A stretch of 64,000 bases of DNA from Mesaphorura yosii. Taxonomy: Eukaryota; Arthropoda; Collembola; Poduromorpha; Tullbergiidae. The DNA is taken from the NCBI GenBank assembly GCA_009869945.1, contig WIXG01000302.1, forward strand, positions 1 through 64,000, in the 5' to 3' direction. The stretch's first letter is position 1, and each line of letters starts with the position of its first letter. The notes below the pieces were generated by a model. The model made no database searches. It was not told the DNA's origin and saw only the letters and a list, made by a program, of their open reading frames with translations. The position numbers were made by a program, and so were the translations under genes. Of this stretch, positions 22,027-35,030 are shown in pieces.

Positions 22027-24044
22027 TTAACTAAGTTCAAAGTTCAGGTGCGAGAAAATACCGCAAAGCTTTTTCAGAATGGCCTCTGGTGCTTGTCTCT
22101 CGCTGCAGTTGTTTGTTAAACACACGCCATCCATTTTTAGAACTTTCAAGCCCGGAAGACACTGAATTATGTAATTGAACATTTCCAACACAGATTTCCT
22201 GTTTACATCCTTCTCTAATGGTGGTTCATTCTCTGCCACCAGAAAGCCCTGGTCCACGCCTTCAACGCTCATTGCTCCCTTCTTCTGAACTGGACTTATT
22301 GGTAGGCATGTTTTAGTGCGTTTCCCAGTCACACTGGCAGCGTGCCTTGAATAGTGCACAAATCGTAACTCTTGCACGCCTAAATAAAATCGCATATTTC
22401 GTCAATTCAAGGAAATTAATTAAACTTTATTCTGCGGTGCTTACTTTGGAGTGCTTCCACTGCAATTGGATTTTCTTTCAGAAATTCCAAAAATCGCCTC
22501 TGAGAGTGAAAGTAGTTTGCCAACTGCAATGTCCTAAGCGGAGAGAGTTCTTGGAGGAGATTTGCCAGGAACTCATTCGCTCTGTCGTAGCAGGACTCTG
22601 AGGAAAGTGGAACCCAGTGCAAATCCACGACCAGCTCCTCCACATTCGGGAACAGGAGATGCATTTGATTGCACGCTTCCTCCATGGTCAATTTGGGCAT
22701 TTTGAAGTTGATACCGAACCGTAAGGACGTGTTCAATACGAGAGTGAGTTTGGTCACAGAACTGAAGCGCAGGTTGCCAATGAGAGCCGCATTGTTGTAC
22801 CAGTCGACGGACTCCAGCTCCAGTTCAGGGTCGTCAAATCCACTACTCGAAAAGAGAAATGATCCGTATGGAATTGTAACGGAATTCACATTGGGAAAGT
22901 AGGCTGGGTTCAGGTGGTCAGCGCGAATGAAAGCTGGAGTTGATGTGGCCGCCGGACATTCATCATACTCGTATCCAAAGTGGGTAAGATTTGGAAGGTG
23001 GGGCAGGTACTTTGGAAATTCGCTGAACTCGTTGCCGTTAGGAAAGCCTAGGAGCGGATAGCCAAGTTCTCGTTTACAAATGAGGAAAGAAAAATCCAAC
23101 GAATTCAGCTTGGAACATTTTGACGTGAGAAACTGGGACAGAATTCTGGATGACACGTCGCAGGCATTTCGCTTCAGTGACAATTTCAGTTGCCGTAATT
23201 TGGGAAATGTGAACTGGTACAGTGCGCGGTACGTTTCTTCGTCGTCGAGTGGAACCACAAGCCTTGTCAATTGCTGGAGTCTGCTCGGCTCAATCTGATT
23301 CAGCACTTTCGAAATGACGGCGCTCCTATTTCTGTACAACTCTCCTTTGATGGATTCCATGGAGTTGATGACTATCACCAGCTCCTTCAGGTTAAGGGTG
23401 GAATTCACAAGATCAACGAGAAGCGGAGGATTCTTCAAAATTTCGAAGTATGTGATTGAAGTTACGGCTGTCAGACACAAATCGTTTGATGGCAGTCGGA
23501 ATTGCGTGATTGACTGCTTGAAAGGTCCTTCGCTAATCCACAGCGACTTGAGTCCCGGCGAAAGCAAGTGAATCAGTTGGAATACGTTTTCCCAATCTTC
23601 CAGCGTTTTCGCGGATGTGCAAGTCAAATGTTGGACAAAGTTTGGTCCAAGCTGATCTGCAAGCTCTGTTACGATAAACTTATCCAATGCCATTCCTTCT
23701 CCTTCTCGTCTGCCCAGCACGTTCAGGCTCACAGGCATTAAGGACTCTGGAGGCAGAGTCGAATGCTTGATTTGGGTCGAGTACTCGAGAATATTTGACG
23801 TGCTGATGGGCAGCATGTACCCGGGGTCCGATTTGGTCCTCATCTTACTGACAACCCGCGAATTCCATTGATGGCAGACGAGGCGGCACTTTCGGAGTTG
23901 TTTCGGTTCCAGGAAGTCAAGCAGCAAATCCAGCACCTGCGAATTTCGAATTCCGGGTTAGTTTAGTCTCTTTCGCATTATTTACAAACAAGTTGAGCTT
24001 ACCAGATCAATGCCCAGCGGATTAATTTGTGATAATCTTTCCAT
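22027..24044 (-). CDS. F-box and leucine-rich-repeat-like protein
   Basis: Probable substrate receptor of an SCF ubiquitin ligase. Exons 24044-24003, 23936-22445 and 22379-22027 join in phase to 628 residues. The F-box is at the N-terminus and is split by intron 1: INPLGIDLVLDLLLDFLEP then LRKCRLVCHQWNSRV. The rest has irregular leucine-rich units, for example LTRLVVPLDDEETYRALYQF and FPNVEELVVDLHW, about 25-40 residues apart, as in many fast-evolving arthropod F-box/LRR families. The last exon continues with ELRFVHYSRHA and a final LRR-like LPGLKVLKMDGVCL. Target unknown. Confidence 0.85.
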
Positions 24045-25264
24045 GCTGACGGCAGGTAGGCACAGAATGCGAATTAATACTAAACACTGAAGGCCAGATG
24101 ATCAACTCACACTATTTTATTTGGTAGAAGAAGCTGACAGGTCCGAGATCTTATTTGTATACTACGGTGGTTATGTAACGATAAAAAAAATTGCATTGAA
24201 ATGAGTCGATCCCTCATTCACATGACACGGCGACAAGTCAGCCACTGAAATAAAATGCGATTTGGCAATGACCTTGATAGTATGGCATAGCTTGTATCTT
24301 ATAGACATGTTACGGGTGTAAAAAGTATGCATATCATTGCACAACTGCATGGTCCACCGTACTTTCAGTATAAAGTAAACTGAAAACGTGCCGGTGAATA
24401 ATCAAATTCTTATCATGTCGCAGAGTTGCTGTTTACTTTAATTACTGTTATCACAGGTGAGCACCTGCTTCGAATTGCGCATTTTGCATTACATCAGCAA
24501 ATAATCTATATTTCATATGCTTCATCACACAACAATTTAACATTGATTGATTGTTTGATTAGTTTTTCTCAAATTAAATACAGTTAATAATTAGTCAAGT
24601 TGAACACGGCAAGGAATTAAATGATTTAGTCTGAAAGTCTGGACACATTCGCGAATTCTCATTTTCAAGATAAGCCAAGCTTTTGATGCACACAAAATAC
24701 CTCATGCATTATGTGTCGCGTGTTGTATATCACCTAATCATGGTCACTAAACCACTGTAAAGTGTGTATAGGGGCAAGATTGTAAAGCATTAATGATCTT
24801 GGTAAACTTTGCCGAAAAACGGAAGCAGCCCAAATTCTTCTGTATAGACTCGTACGCGTACATTGAAGGAGCGATGTTCAAATTAGGAAATGGTTCTAAA
24901 AAAAGAATTCCGCCCAACCAGACCAAACAAAATGGGGAAGCAGTGGTAGATCGTAATGTCTCGTGTCGTGTCGATGCGTGGCTGTAATGTGATGGCCTTC
25001 TAATACCGAGCTGGTCGCTAGCTCCTGAGCCGGAGCTGAGCTGTGAGCTGAGATTTTACTGCCTCCGAATTCTTGAGATGTTGGCAAAGAAAAAATTTGG
25101 GCCGGGTGGGTGAAGTCGATCAGTGTGAAGCAGAGAATGAAAATACATTCTATAGCAGTACCAAGATCAGGCAGATTCACTTCTTCCCCAGTCCTTCTGC
25201 ATCGGTTCTGTGATTCGGTTGGTCTTCTTTCATCTTTGTTTCATCAAAACAATCTTCGTTAACA
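24045..25264. other. Divergent intergenic region between F-box gene and Mlc2
   Basis: No coding gene seen. Expected to hold the promoters of the F-box gene (left, minus) and the myosin light chain gene (right, plus). The downstream end has a long pyrimidine/AT tract before the first ATG at 25265. Confidence 0.45.
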
Positions 25265-26671
25265 ATGGTAAGTCCAGTGCTTTCAACTTGTTTAGCGTTC
25301 CAGTAGATAAGAGAGATTTGTAGTCGGTCAGCTTTTGGGTCCATTTGGGGATTGTTGGAAATTTCGAAGCTGCAACTTGATATCCTAGCCCAAAGCTCTC
25401 TACCACAACGTCCACGTTTAATTTCTGACCGGATCCTTCACGAAGAAGGAAACCAGCTTTCACAGAGTATGAAACATTTCCTCATGGTCAAGGGCATTTG
25501 ATACATTTGCTAATTTGAATGCGCTTGTGGTCATCTCATTTACTTCCTGCCTTGTCCAACGTCGGACTCTTTCCGTCAGACTTCCCCTGTAAAATTTGGC
25601 GACGTGCCAGTGTTGGGTACATTGGAACCGGCCAAAGATACGAATAGTTCGTGTATATCGGGTTTCTACACCAGAGCAGAAGCTATTTTTAGAAACATCC
25701 GTTCCCCATTTCTACTCTCTCGTTTAATAATTGCAGATCGAGTTCGTCGTGATTAGAATGCATGTGCAACGTGGTTTGCTCTCCGAACTTGCTCTCTTCT
25801 GAAAATTGCAATTAAGACAGAAACCTCTGAAAACCAAGCTCTTTCTTTTCATGGCTAAGGATGCCTTTGTTTATTTGTGTTTCAGGCAGATGAAAAGAAA
25901 GTGAAGAAGACCAAGAAGAAGGAGAAGGAGGCGGCACCAGCGGCTGAGGCAGCGCCTGCCCCAGCTCCGGAGCCTGCGCCAGCACCAGCGCCAGAACCAA
26001 AGCGCCCAAGCAAGCGTGAATCCAAGAAGGCCGTGAGATCTGGCAGCAATACCTCAATTTTCTCAGACAAGCAGGTTGAGCAATTCAAGGAGGTGAGGAA
26101 AATGCACCAACAGTTACGAAATTTAAGTCGTAATGACAAAGATAAGCTGTCAAAATATGGTTTGGTTTCACAGGCCTTCCAATTTATCGATATGGACAAG
26201 GATGGAGTCATCGGAAAGAATGATTTAAGAGCGACATACGATGCAATGGGCCGAGTTGCCAATGATCGTGAATTGGACGAAATGTTGAGCGAAGCCGCTG
26301 GAACACTCAATTTCGCTGCGATGATCCAGCTTTTCGCAAGCCGCATGGCTGGCAGTGCCGACGATGACGATGTTGTCATTAGCGCATTCAAAACCTTCGA
26401 CGAAGGCGGAAAGATTAACTCAGAAAGGTAGCATTCAGGTTTTTATCGAAAGCATCAGAAAGAATCCTGGGGAAATTAATTTTAATGTGTTTTATACGTT
26501 ATTTTTAGCCTGCGTCACTCTTTGATGACTTTTGGAGACAAGTTCTCAGCGACGGAAGTTGACGACGCGTTTGATCAAATGACCATCGACAATCAGGGCA
26601 GGATTGACACTGGCAAGCTGATAGGCATGTTGACAGCTGCTGTGGAGGAAGAAGCAGAAGAAGAAGAATAA
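25265..26671 (+). CDS. Mlc2: Myosin regulatory light chain 2 (muscle)
   Basis: Calcium-binding regulatory light chain on the myosin neck. Exons 25265-25267 (just the ATG), 25886-26092, 26174-26427 and 26509-26671 join to 208 residues. The N-terminus is Lys-rich then Ala/Pro-repeat (EPAPAPAPEPK), like the extended head of insect flight-muscle Mlc2, which tethers to thin filaments. The myosin light chain kinase site region RSGSNTSIFSDKQ comes next. The first EF-hand loop DMDKDGVIGKND is intact; the later two are degenerate, as usual. The C-terminus is a run of glutamates. Intron 1 (618 bp), unlike the rest, is long and carries a MEF2 site. Poly(A) signal at 26795. Confidence 0.95.
25683..25692 (+). 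promoter_or_regulatory. MEF2 binding site in Mlc2 intron 1
   Basis: CTATTTTTAG is a perfect YTAWWWWTAR MEF2 consensus. It lies in the first, unusually long intron of a muscle gene, a common place for muscle enhancers. The match is seen; the function is inferred. Confidence 0.5.
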
Positions 26672-27059
26672 GTGCTACAACACCATCAACATCAACCTTA
26701 CAAATCACACGCGATTAAAAATCTTGAAATACGACCACCATGGACCGTGAACCATCTGATCAATGTGTAAACCAATGCTAAATTGCTAAAATTCAATAAA
26801 ACAATCATTTGATTTACCATGTGCAAATTTATTCATTCATTAAATCGCAATGTTTTGGCCCCGTGATATGAAAAACAGGCGCTGATAATTTGGCTATAAG
26901 AATCCGAACTGATAATGACTCAATAAGTCAACGGGCTTTGTCTGAGAGTTGAACAAAGTGAGTCGTAGTTCGGAGAGCATTAGCAGCGGGACTTTTATTG
27001 AAAAATGGTTGTCAGACCAGGGATTCCGAATTCAGAGTTGAGAGCTTAGTTGAATTAAG

Positions 27060-30000
27060 ATGCAGACCATTAATTATTGCAGTGCATTTGAATTCATTAG
27101 AAACAGCGAGCTACTTACTGATGCCAGTGACGGAACAGACGCCAATGACTTCCTGAATCGTAATGTGGTTGTGGTTAGCGTCATCGGATCGAATAACTTC
27201 AACAATGCTCCGGAAGGACCAGAAAAGGTGATTGTTAGAATTAATTTACTTCATTTACAAAATAAATAAATTCATTGGCATTATGCTGGACTCTGTAGAA
27301 CTTTTTCCGACGACCATTCAAGTTCTGCATTGACGTCTTTGGGAATTTGTCGCTGATTTCTTCGAAAAGGAATGATCGGCCGGTGCGATTTTTTATGTTT
27401 AAACCGTAGGATTAACCTCTTAGCTGTGATTTAATCTTGGAATTTCTTAGGCTGACGCACCGGTGATTGATGGCTTCTACAACAAAGAAGAGTCCATCTT
27501 GTTCCTTCACTTGAATAATTCCTACGACTCCAATCTGATTAGTGAGGCCTGTGATGAACTCAGCTCGGTTATACTGGAAAAGGTTAGAAAGCTGCTGTCA
27601 TTCGTGTGGTTAGTATTCCAACCAAAGTACTATGCACATATGCAATTTGTTTCAGGAGTTCATTGGGCCCTTCAATTCATTCAAATCGAAGCATTGTCAG
27701 ACTTTGTTGCTCCTCTTCTCCTTGTCGCATTTCATCATATTTTCCAGCTCCTTTGACTATTTAGAGACACGAGTGATTCATTTGTTCAAAACTTTGGACG
27801 CAGTCAGGTAAGCAAACAGTAAACGAAACGAACTACCGAGTTGCAGATGAATCAAGAATTGGTTATGATTTAACAGAATTAAAGCGCGTCCATTTGTCAG
27901 TAAATTGTTACAAGAATTGGATCTTCCGAAGCAGTGGATTGAACATGGGCGTCTTTGCAGTGAGTCGTTGATGGTTATGCCCGAGAAAAGTTATCCATTG
28001 ATAACACTAACGCAAATTCTTTCTAGGTCCGAAGATGCTATTTTTCTTCGAGATCGAGGCGGAGGAGGAGGTGACACCGCTGAAGTACGTCAACACTTTG
28101 GAGCCAAGTAAACCCCGCAAGAGTTTAATTGATTACCAGACAAAATTGGAAGAGGAGGTTTTCCTAATCCTTAGGAAATGCCGAATCCTGTCAAATACAA
28201 GGCACATATCTTTCATCAATGTTGAATTTGTCTGGCGGACAGTCAGACTGATAACTCTTCATAACTAAACTTTTTGTTTGCAGCTCAAACAGTCTCTTCG
28301 ACATAATTGAAGATCTTGATTTTGTGTTTGTGTACGATAAACGCACTCCAGATGCTGGTTCCGAGTCTAATGCAGCCACATATTCGACATACATCCAACA
28401 GTTTTGTTCCTCTCTCGCAGCAATGAGAACTAACAACTTAACTCCCAACCCTTCTTTAAGTGCAACGTCCAAGCTCATGCTTGCAAAACCAGAAGGACCT
28501 TGTCAGAAATACTTTTGCACAAATTTTCAAGAGTTTTTGATTGGAAATATCAAATATATGAAGAAGAAAATGGCAGAAGCCGATTCAGGAAGGAAGAATC
28601 GTCCATTCTTCATACAGCCTTCTCTTAAGCAATGGACATCTGCGTTCAAATGCTTGCAAAGATATTTAGTTAATTCTGTGCATTCAGATCAGAAAGCAAT
28701 TGATGTAATTCGATACTTGACAAGCGCCTTCAGAATTCCCGCTGAATTACTCCATTCGCTTCTTTGAATTGTAGGCTCTTTCTGGTTTTGATACATTTGT
28801 GAATGTTGACTGCGATTACTTGGAGGGTCAATGTGCAAAAATGTTTCCAAAAATGCTTGCGCGGTACCAGAAGAATCTGCCTGATGTTTACGGCGAAGAA
28901 GAACACAATACACGTGTAAGTAAAGCCATTCCTTCTTGATCATGCTCTAAGTTCTCGATCTTAATTCGAAATGTTTTCCAAATAGCTGACCCAGGCCATC
29001 AACACATATTTGAACACGAGCCGTGGTGCCACAATCGTACCGTGGCTGGAGAAGTTAGCAGCAAAATGTGAGCAATACTGGAAGAGTGGTCATCAGCAGT
29101 GCCCGGCAATGAGTTTACTAGAGCACCCGTGTGTACTTCCCGTTCACAAAGTGTCAATGGACTCACACTTGGAAATTCTACCCTTCCCCTTCATTCCGGA
29201 TACGGAATCCAGTGAGTTGTTGAGCCACACGTCACAAATAACTGTCAAGTCCACATGCAATTGTGGTCGAACGCAGTTGACACGCGATGAGCCATTCACG
29301 ATAAAAGTGGCGAATTACAGTTTTTACAAGAAGGCAGAAATTGGATGTTGCGACAAACTGGACCATTACGACTTCCCAATCTACGTGCCTCAGGAAGAAA
29401 CTCCAGACATTTCTTTCCTAGACATGTTTTCCATGCTGCAGGACAAATTCAAAGCTATGCAGGTTGAAGGCGCTCAGCAACCAGAGGAGGATGAATATGA
29501 AATGAGCGCGTCGCAGGAGTTGAGAAGAGGAAACGTAGTCCGACAATTAGAACTTGAAGAGGACGAGGAAGAGACTCATTCTTCTGGCATGGATGAAGGA
29601 AACATGATGAACGAGGGTGTTCTAAGCCAACCCGAAATCCCTGCAGAGCTGTCACTTCAGGACGTGGAAGAACCGCTTTCTGCTGCATCGAGGGACCACG
29701 ACGAAATCCCGCAAACCACCGACGCCGAGAGGAGGGATGAAGATGCAGCTTCAAATTCAAACTCAAAAGTGGAATTTTTACCTGGAATGCTGCACTCAAA
29801 ATCTCCGGAAGGACTGCTGCCTATGTATCCTTCGTTTTCTCTGGTCTGTTTGGGGTCTTCGAGGTTAGAATCAATTAAACTGAACTGCTGAACTGTTGAA
29901 GCTTGCATATTTATGATTGATTCCTATTCAGTATTTATGGTCACAATACTGGAGTGACACATCAGCCCGGATTCCTCAGCGGTTTCATGCATTTGCTTTT

Positions 30001-30772
30001 ACCGCTGGACGTGAAAGTGAAAGCGGAGGCGGGAGTGTCCAAGCCATTGCCAAGATCTTATCGGGGAACCAAGATGTACAGCAACATGAAACGACTTTCA
30101 GACGAGTTTTCGGTGAAGGTGTTCATCGGTGTAGAGTTCGAATGCAAAAAAGGGCACCGCTTCTTCCTCCAGAGCCCTGATAAAGTACTGATGATTCCGA
30201 ACAACGTAGAGAAAGTCCCCAATCTTAAAGAGTCGGCGAGTAAGATTGCGAATTCCGATATCCCACTCTACCACAAGTGTCCATGCAGGTTAGCGGCAGC
30301 CTCTACTTCAGTACTCCATTCTAGTTATGCTAGAGAGGACTGTTGACTTTAAACTAAATTCCAGCACACGGGAGGGACGGGTCAGCGTTGCTCAACTGAT
30401 GAGAGTGCATATCGTCACGCCCAAGGCGCCAGTGCACGTGAGCATCAACCCCAGAGTTATGCCTGCGCCATTTCCATGCCCAGTCTTCCATCCTGGAAAT
30501 TCGGAGCCGATCAAACTGAGGCCGAGTTCCTACTGGATTTTGAGACTGCCGTAAAAAAATAGACCATTATCATGAATGGACTATTTATGAATTGTGCTTG
30601 TAAAAATCGCCTTTGCATTTGCAGATATTGTTATGTTGGAGATGACAAGTGCTACGTTGTCCCACAAGACCCATCAACCTACAACGGCCGACTCCTGCGT
30701 GGTTTGTACGAAGTGGTCGCAATGTCAAAAGCAGAAACAGAGCAATGGGAAGCTTCAAAACAATTGACATAA
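27060..30772 (+). CDS. SMG8: SMG8, subunit of the SMG1 kinase complex (nonsense-mediated decay)
   Basis: SMG8 with SMG9 restrains the SMG1 kinase that phosphorylates UPF1. Twelve exons: 27060-27227, 27299-27382, 27451-27582, 27656-27807, 27877-27959, 28027-28201, 28284-28704, 28775-28915, 28986-29863, 29932-30288, 30365-30550, 30625-30772. All junctions are in phase, giving 974 residues (human about 991). Seen: a P-loop-less GTPase-like N-terminal half (VVVVSVIGSNNF start), then the conserved YQKNLPDVYGEEEHNTRLTQA and ATIVPWLEKLAAKCEQYW. Next comes the Cys-rich CNCGRTQLTRDEPFTIKVAN, an acidic insert at about residues 650-740, and the C-terminal beta domain ending near WILRLPYCYVGD. Intron 6 (28202-28283) appears to use a GC donor. 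Poly(A) signals at 30826 and 30830. Confidence 0.95.
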
Positions 30773-30839
30773 TATTTATTTTTCTATTTTTGGTTTTTAA
30801 AATTGTATTAATTTACAATCAGTCAAATAAATAAAGTCA

Positions 30840-32112
30840 TAAAATGTACGCGATATTTTTCTTTATCGTCAAACTTGAATAGATGCGTACGAATTAATTA
30901 ATGAGTAAGTTATTATATGCTCATTTAATAAGAAAGAGTGTAAAATAAAAACTGCTTCATGTTGTTGGCTGAGATGTGATGTGATTCCAAATCCAAGTCT
31001 TCGGTAGCTTTTCCGCTTCCACTGTTCCACATAAATAAGGGCGAAGTTGCAAGCATCGTCTTGGATAAAAATCGTCTTTATTTGCAGTCGGGTTTGGTTT
31101 CTTCAATCCGGGATTGAACTTAGGTTTCTCGTACTTGGCGATCATTTGGAAATGTGTTGACTTTTCATAACAACGACCTGAGATATGGAGTATTACATTC
31201 AAGTCATTTTGGAATTGTCTGCATTAAATTACAAGTGAACATATACAGCTCAGTTCTTATAGTACTGCATTTTAGGGCCAACAGTTAACCAATATAAAAA
31301 TAGATTAGGAGTATATAAATGTCGTTTGATCAGAAATGGGAAAACATCACATCTCTTTGACTTATCATGACGCTAGCTTAAAGCATTTGGACGTCAGGTT
31401 ACTCAATCTTTGTACTTTCAGTCAACATACCACAGAAGTAGTGAGATCATTGTTTCTTCGAATTATCATTAATTTAAAATCATTGTGGATTTGAGGTCAT
31501 TTTGTATTTTCTCAGCCTCGGATAAATTCAATTTAACTTTAGTTCAGCTGCTTCGACGTTTGAAGTAGGACGGACTCAGTTTTCTTCGATGAATTAGGGA
31601 AGATACTTTCTCTACGCGCTCGCGCGATTAACTAATCTAGCCTATTTACTGTATTTAATTTACTCCATTCACAAGCAATACATTTGCTTGCTTATTATAG
31701 AAATGGATGCATTTTTTTCTTTTGATTCAATAATTGATTACAAATTCTTTGTATGAATCAAAATACTTTTAGTTGCGCCACTGGCTCGGTAAAATATAAC
31801 ACAAGGAATCAAGAAATAGGAATAACAAAGCGATTAATTCATCAAAAGTTGTTTAAAGTAGTTTAAAAAATGTTGTGCGCGTGTGTCGTTAACATCGAGG
31901 CGCAAAAATGAGAGGAATGCGTGAGTTGGACTTCGAAGAATGATTATACGCCTATTCATGCTAACATGCGCACACTACACGCTGGATTCGGAACATGGTT
32001 GCAAAACTGATCGCTGATGGTTGCTACCAGGTTCCGCATCCAAAAGAGGAAAGCAACTAGAAAGTGTGTATTAACTAGGATAGAAAAGATGACGTGATAT
32101 TGACACCAAAAA
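30840..32112. other. Intergenic
   Basis: AT-rich. A minus-strand frame near 30957-31202 (FNPGLKKPNPTANKDDF) is somewhat protein-like but has no start or splice partners that I could place. Nothing else supported. Confidence 0.4.
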
Positions 32113-35030
32113 CTACTGATGAACCTGTGAACAGAACAGTAAAAAGTGAAATTAAGGATGTTTGCTTGTACCTTACTCTTACTGATGATCTCTCCCTTTT
32201 TATTCCTCACGACTCGGAGAATCGTTTTCCCTTTTTTAACAGGCGGTTTGCTCTCATCCTTTGGGCCGGAACCAGAAGACGCAATAGTAGACGGCTTTTC
32301 TTTAACTGACTCGTTATCGGGTGTCTGATTTCTGATGTAAACCTTATTTTTGGATACAGATGAAGGTACGATACTCATGTTGATCTTCTTCAACTTGTCG
32401 TCGAGTGCGGACAATAAGTCGCCATTGAAAGTCTTGGGATTCAAATACACCGAGTGCTTAGAAGGTACAGCAGCTGAAGGAGCAAGTCGTGGCTTCTTGT
32501 CTGCTAGAGTTAAAGAAGACTCCTTCGAAACTCCCTTCCTTCGGGCTTCTTTCTGCCTGAGAATCTCTTCTCGTTTACGCTTCTGCTCTTCGATTTTCCG
32601 GAGATACTCATCCTCTTCGCCCAAACCAAGCTCCTTCTATTAAGAGATTTAGTACAACATTAGTGAGTTTGGAACGTTTGGCACTGATGACAATAGGGTA
32701 GCTTTTGAATTACTAACCTTAGTTTCTTCAATTATTTTCTCGATTTCTTCTTGGTTGTGTTTTGGCTGGGATCTTGACTTTGGAGGTGGCCCGAGGCGAT
32801 CTTGGAGTCTTGACTAAAAGAACGATGTCAAATTCAAGACGTGTCTAATCTTGTCTTTTGAGGGAAAGAGCATTCAAGTAATTATTGCTAACCTTTCTGT
32901 ATTCTCTCGACACATCGTCCCGTTCTTCGTGTATCCTTCTTTTCAATGGCGTTCTTTCATCTCTCCTAAAAATCTCACGATGTTCAGCGCTTCTTAAAGG
33001 AAGATTTGGCTGCGGCGGATAATGGAACACCGTTTGTTGGTACAAATGAGGATCCTGATAGCTGACTTGCTGTTGGTTCAAGTATTGCGAGGGTTGCTGA
33101 GATTGTTGGCGATCCTGAAACTCGAAAGGATTGGCGTTGACGTAAGGTGTCGAAGCCACCGGCGCAGGGCCATGATGGTTATACTGAGGTTCTATGTACG
33201 GCGGCCTTGGAAAAAACTGATTAGGAGGCCCGAAACTAGTCATGGGCTGAGATAGCTGAGGTTGTTGCATATTCATGGGTTGAGGTTGTGACATGTATTC
33301 AGGACGTTGCATTTGAGGTGGAAATGGAGGATTGAATGGCATATCCATCGGCGGAGGCCCAGCCATATGTTGTGGCTGTGGTTGCCAATTAGGCTGAGGT
33401 GCCGGTGCTGGAGTCAAGAATTGAGCCTGGCTTGGCATAAAATTCTGATTACTAGGATTTGGATCACCAGATTGCACCTGTTGAGCATGCGGCCCCTGAA
33501 ACTGGTGCGGAAAGGGTTGGTGACTGATGATCGTCAGGGGCGGTGCTGGGCATCTGGTCGGTATATTCTGGAATTCGTGGTTTACGCTGGTATATTCTGG
33601 AAATCGCGGTCTTTGTACGTAGTAGTGCTTTGGAGGTGATCTATTGACTACATAAATGGTAGCCTCGTTGCTCTTTTGTGGTACCGTCTCGCTTCGTGGA
33701 ATTATCACAGCAGGTTGAGAATTATCTTTACTTATTCCTGAAACCTCGTTCGAATTCGACATCGCCCCTGAATTTGACCTCGCTTTCAAAGTCTGAAATG
33801 GCGCAGCTGGATGTACTGGCTCAGTCATTCCTGCCTGATGAGTCTGATTCGCATCGTTCGCTGCTGAAGGGTTTGGAACTACTTCTACTTTCTTAGAACA
33901 GCTTTCATTTGGTGGTGGCAGACCAACTTGCTTCAGGTTGGTATTGGTGTTTGGGTTGTTCTGTCTGACGAATGGCTGCCTGTGCGGTGTGGGTGGGAAC
34001 CTGTTCGGCCGGAAACGAGCTTGCTGCGGCAGTAAATGTGGCATTTGTTTCATCATTCGTGGACCATCAAAGTCTGTGAAGATGTCTTCATGTAACTGAT
34101 ATATTGGTGGCCCACGCATCCTCGACATCCTGTTCATGAAGAATGGTGGGAATGGCGGTCTCATTAACCCAGGTCGCTGATTCATGAACGGTGGGCCTCT
34201 CATGAAATGGCGCGGATATTGTCCTTGCCCACGATATCCTCGGGGCCCAGCATACGGACCGTTCCCGCGCATTCCATGCCCAGCACTCTTCGCACCTAGA
34301 ACAATTCAACATTACGTCCTAATTCCTGACATTCTATTTCAATTACTTTTACAACCCTTTTCAGTCAATTAATTACCTAAGCTCCTTATTGGGCTTCCTG
34401 TGGCTACAGCACTGTGATGTGGTTGAGTGGGTTGTCGTTCGTTGTGAAATCTTGACCGTTCAGATTTAACTTCATCCGCGTCTTCATCATCGTCTAGCAA
34501 ATGAGAAGTGTCTGCGGAAGAGTCGTATGGTGGGTCATCCGTATTATCGTCGTCGTCACCAGTAGCTGCATCCTCCGACTCAGGCTGTACTGATGGCTGA
34601 GTTGGTTCGTTGACAATGTTCCGTACTTTGACTGGTGCAACGTTTCTTGTGCTGGAATCATTTGCAGGATTCAGTTCCTCTTCGAATTCCCCAGTGGTGG
34701 CGAGATCCAAATAATCAGCACTGTTTAGCAAAGAATCATTTCATTAAGAAAAATATAGACCAATTTTGTCTTGTGAATAGATGATAGTTACTCTTCATAT
34801 CGTTCGTTTTCGCCGTGCTGGTCATCAGATCCAACATTATTAGTCTGTTCAAAGAAGAAAATAAGGTGTTAGTCAATATTCGGTTTGTTAATGTTAATGT
34901 AGTAATTAATGCATAATGTTATTAAGTGAGTACTTACCCTCTCCTCGTCATCCGAGCCACCCAGTATGTCATTTTCATCGAGGTCGTAGTCTAGTTCTTC
35001 ACCAGCGTCAGATCCGTCTGATAAATCCAT
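32113..35030 (-). CDS. RBM33: RBM33-like low-complexity nuclear protein
   Basis: Seven or eight exons from ATG 35030. RBM33 is an RNA-binding nuclear factor. The N-terminus is acidic (LDYDLDENDILGGSDDEER), as in RBM33. Then comes a Pro/Gln/Asn/Met-rich region of about 450 residues with RGG-like GPRGYRGQGQ. A basic coiled coil follows: EDEYLRKIEEQKRKREEILR then QKEARRK, closely matching the signature helix of vertebrate RBM33. The last part has TILRVVRNKKGEI. A final 60-bp intron is indicated by a strong acceptor (pyrimidine tract ending at 32125). Joined in phase 0 it gives stop at 32113; a donor 7 or 13 bp earlier would give a slightly longer tail. No RRM follows, whereas vertebrate RBM33 has one at the C-terminus. 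Confidence 0.75.

Noticed and set aside
30957-31202. 81-residue minus frame
   Set aside because: Starts at a non-ATG codon, no partner exon found; could be part of an unmapped 3' UTR.
31956-32171. Open extension of the RBM33-like frame past KGEIISKSK
   Set aside because: Hydrophobic and out of character; a donor and a strong acceptor 45 bp later explain it as an intron.
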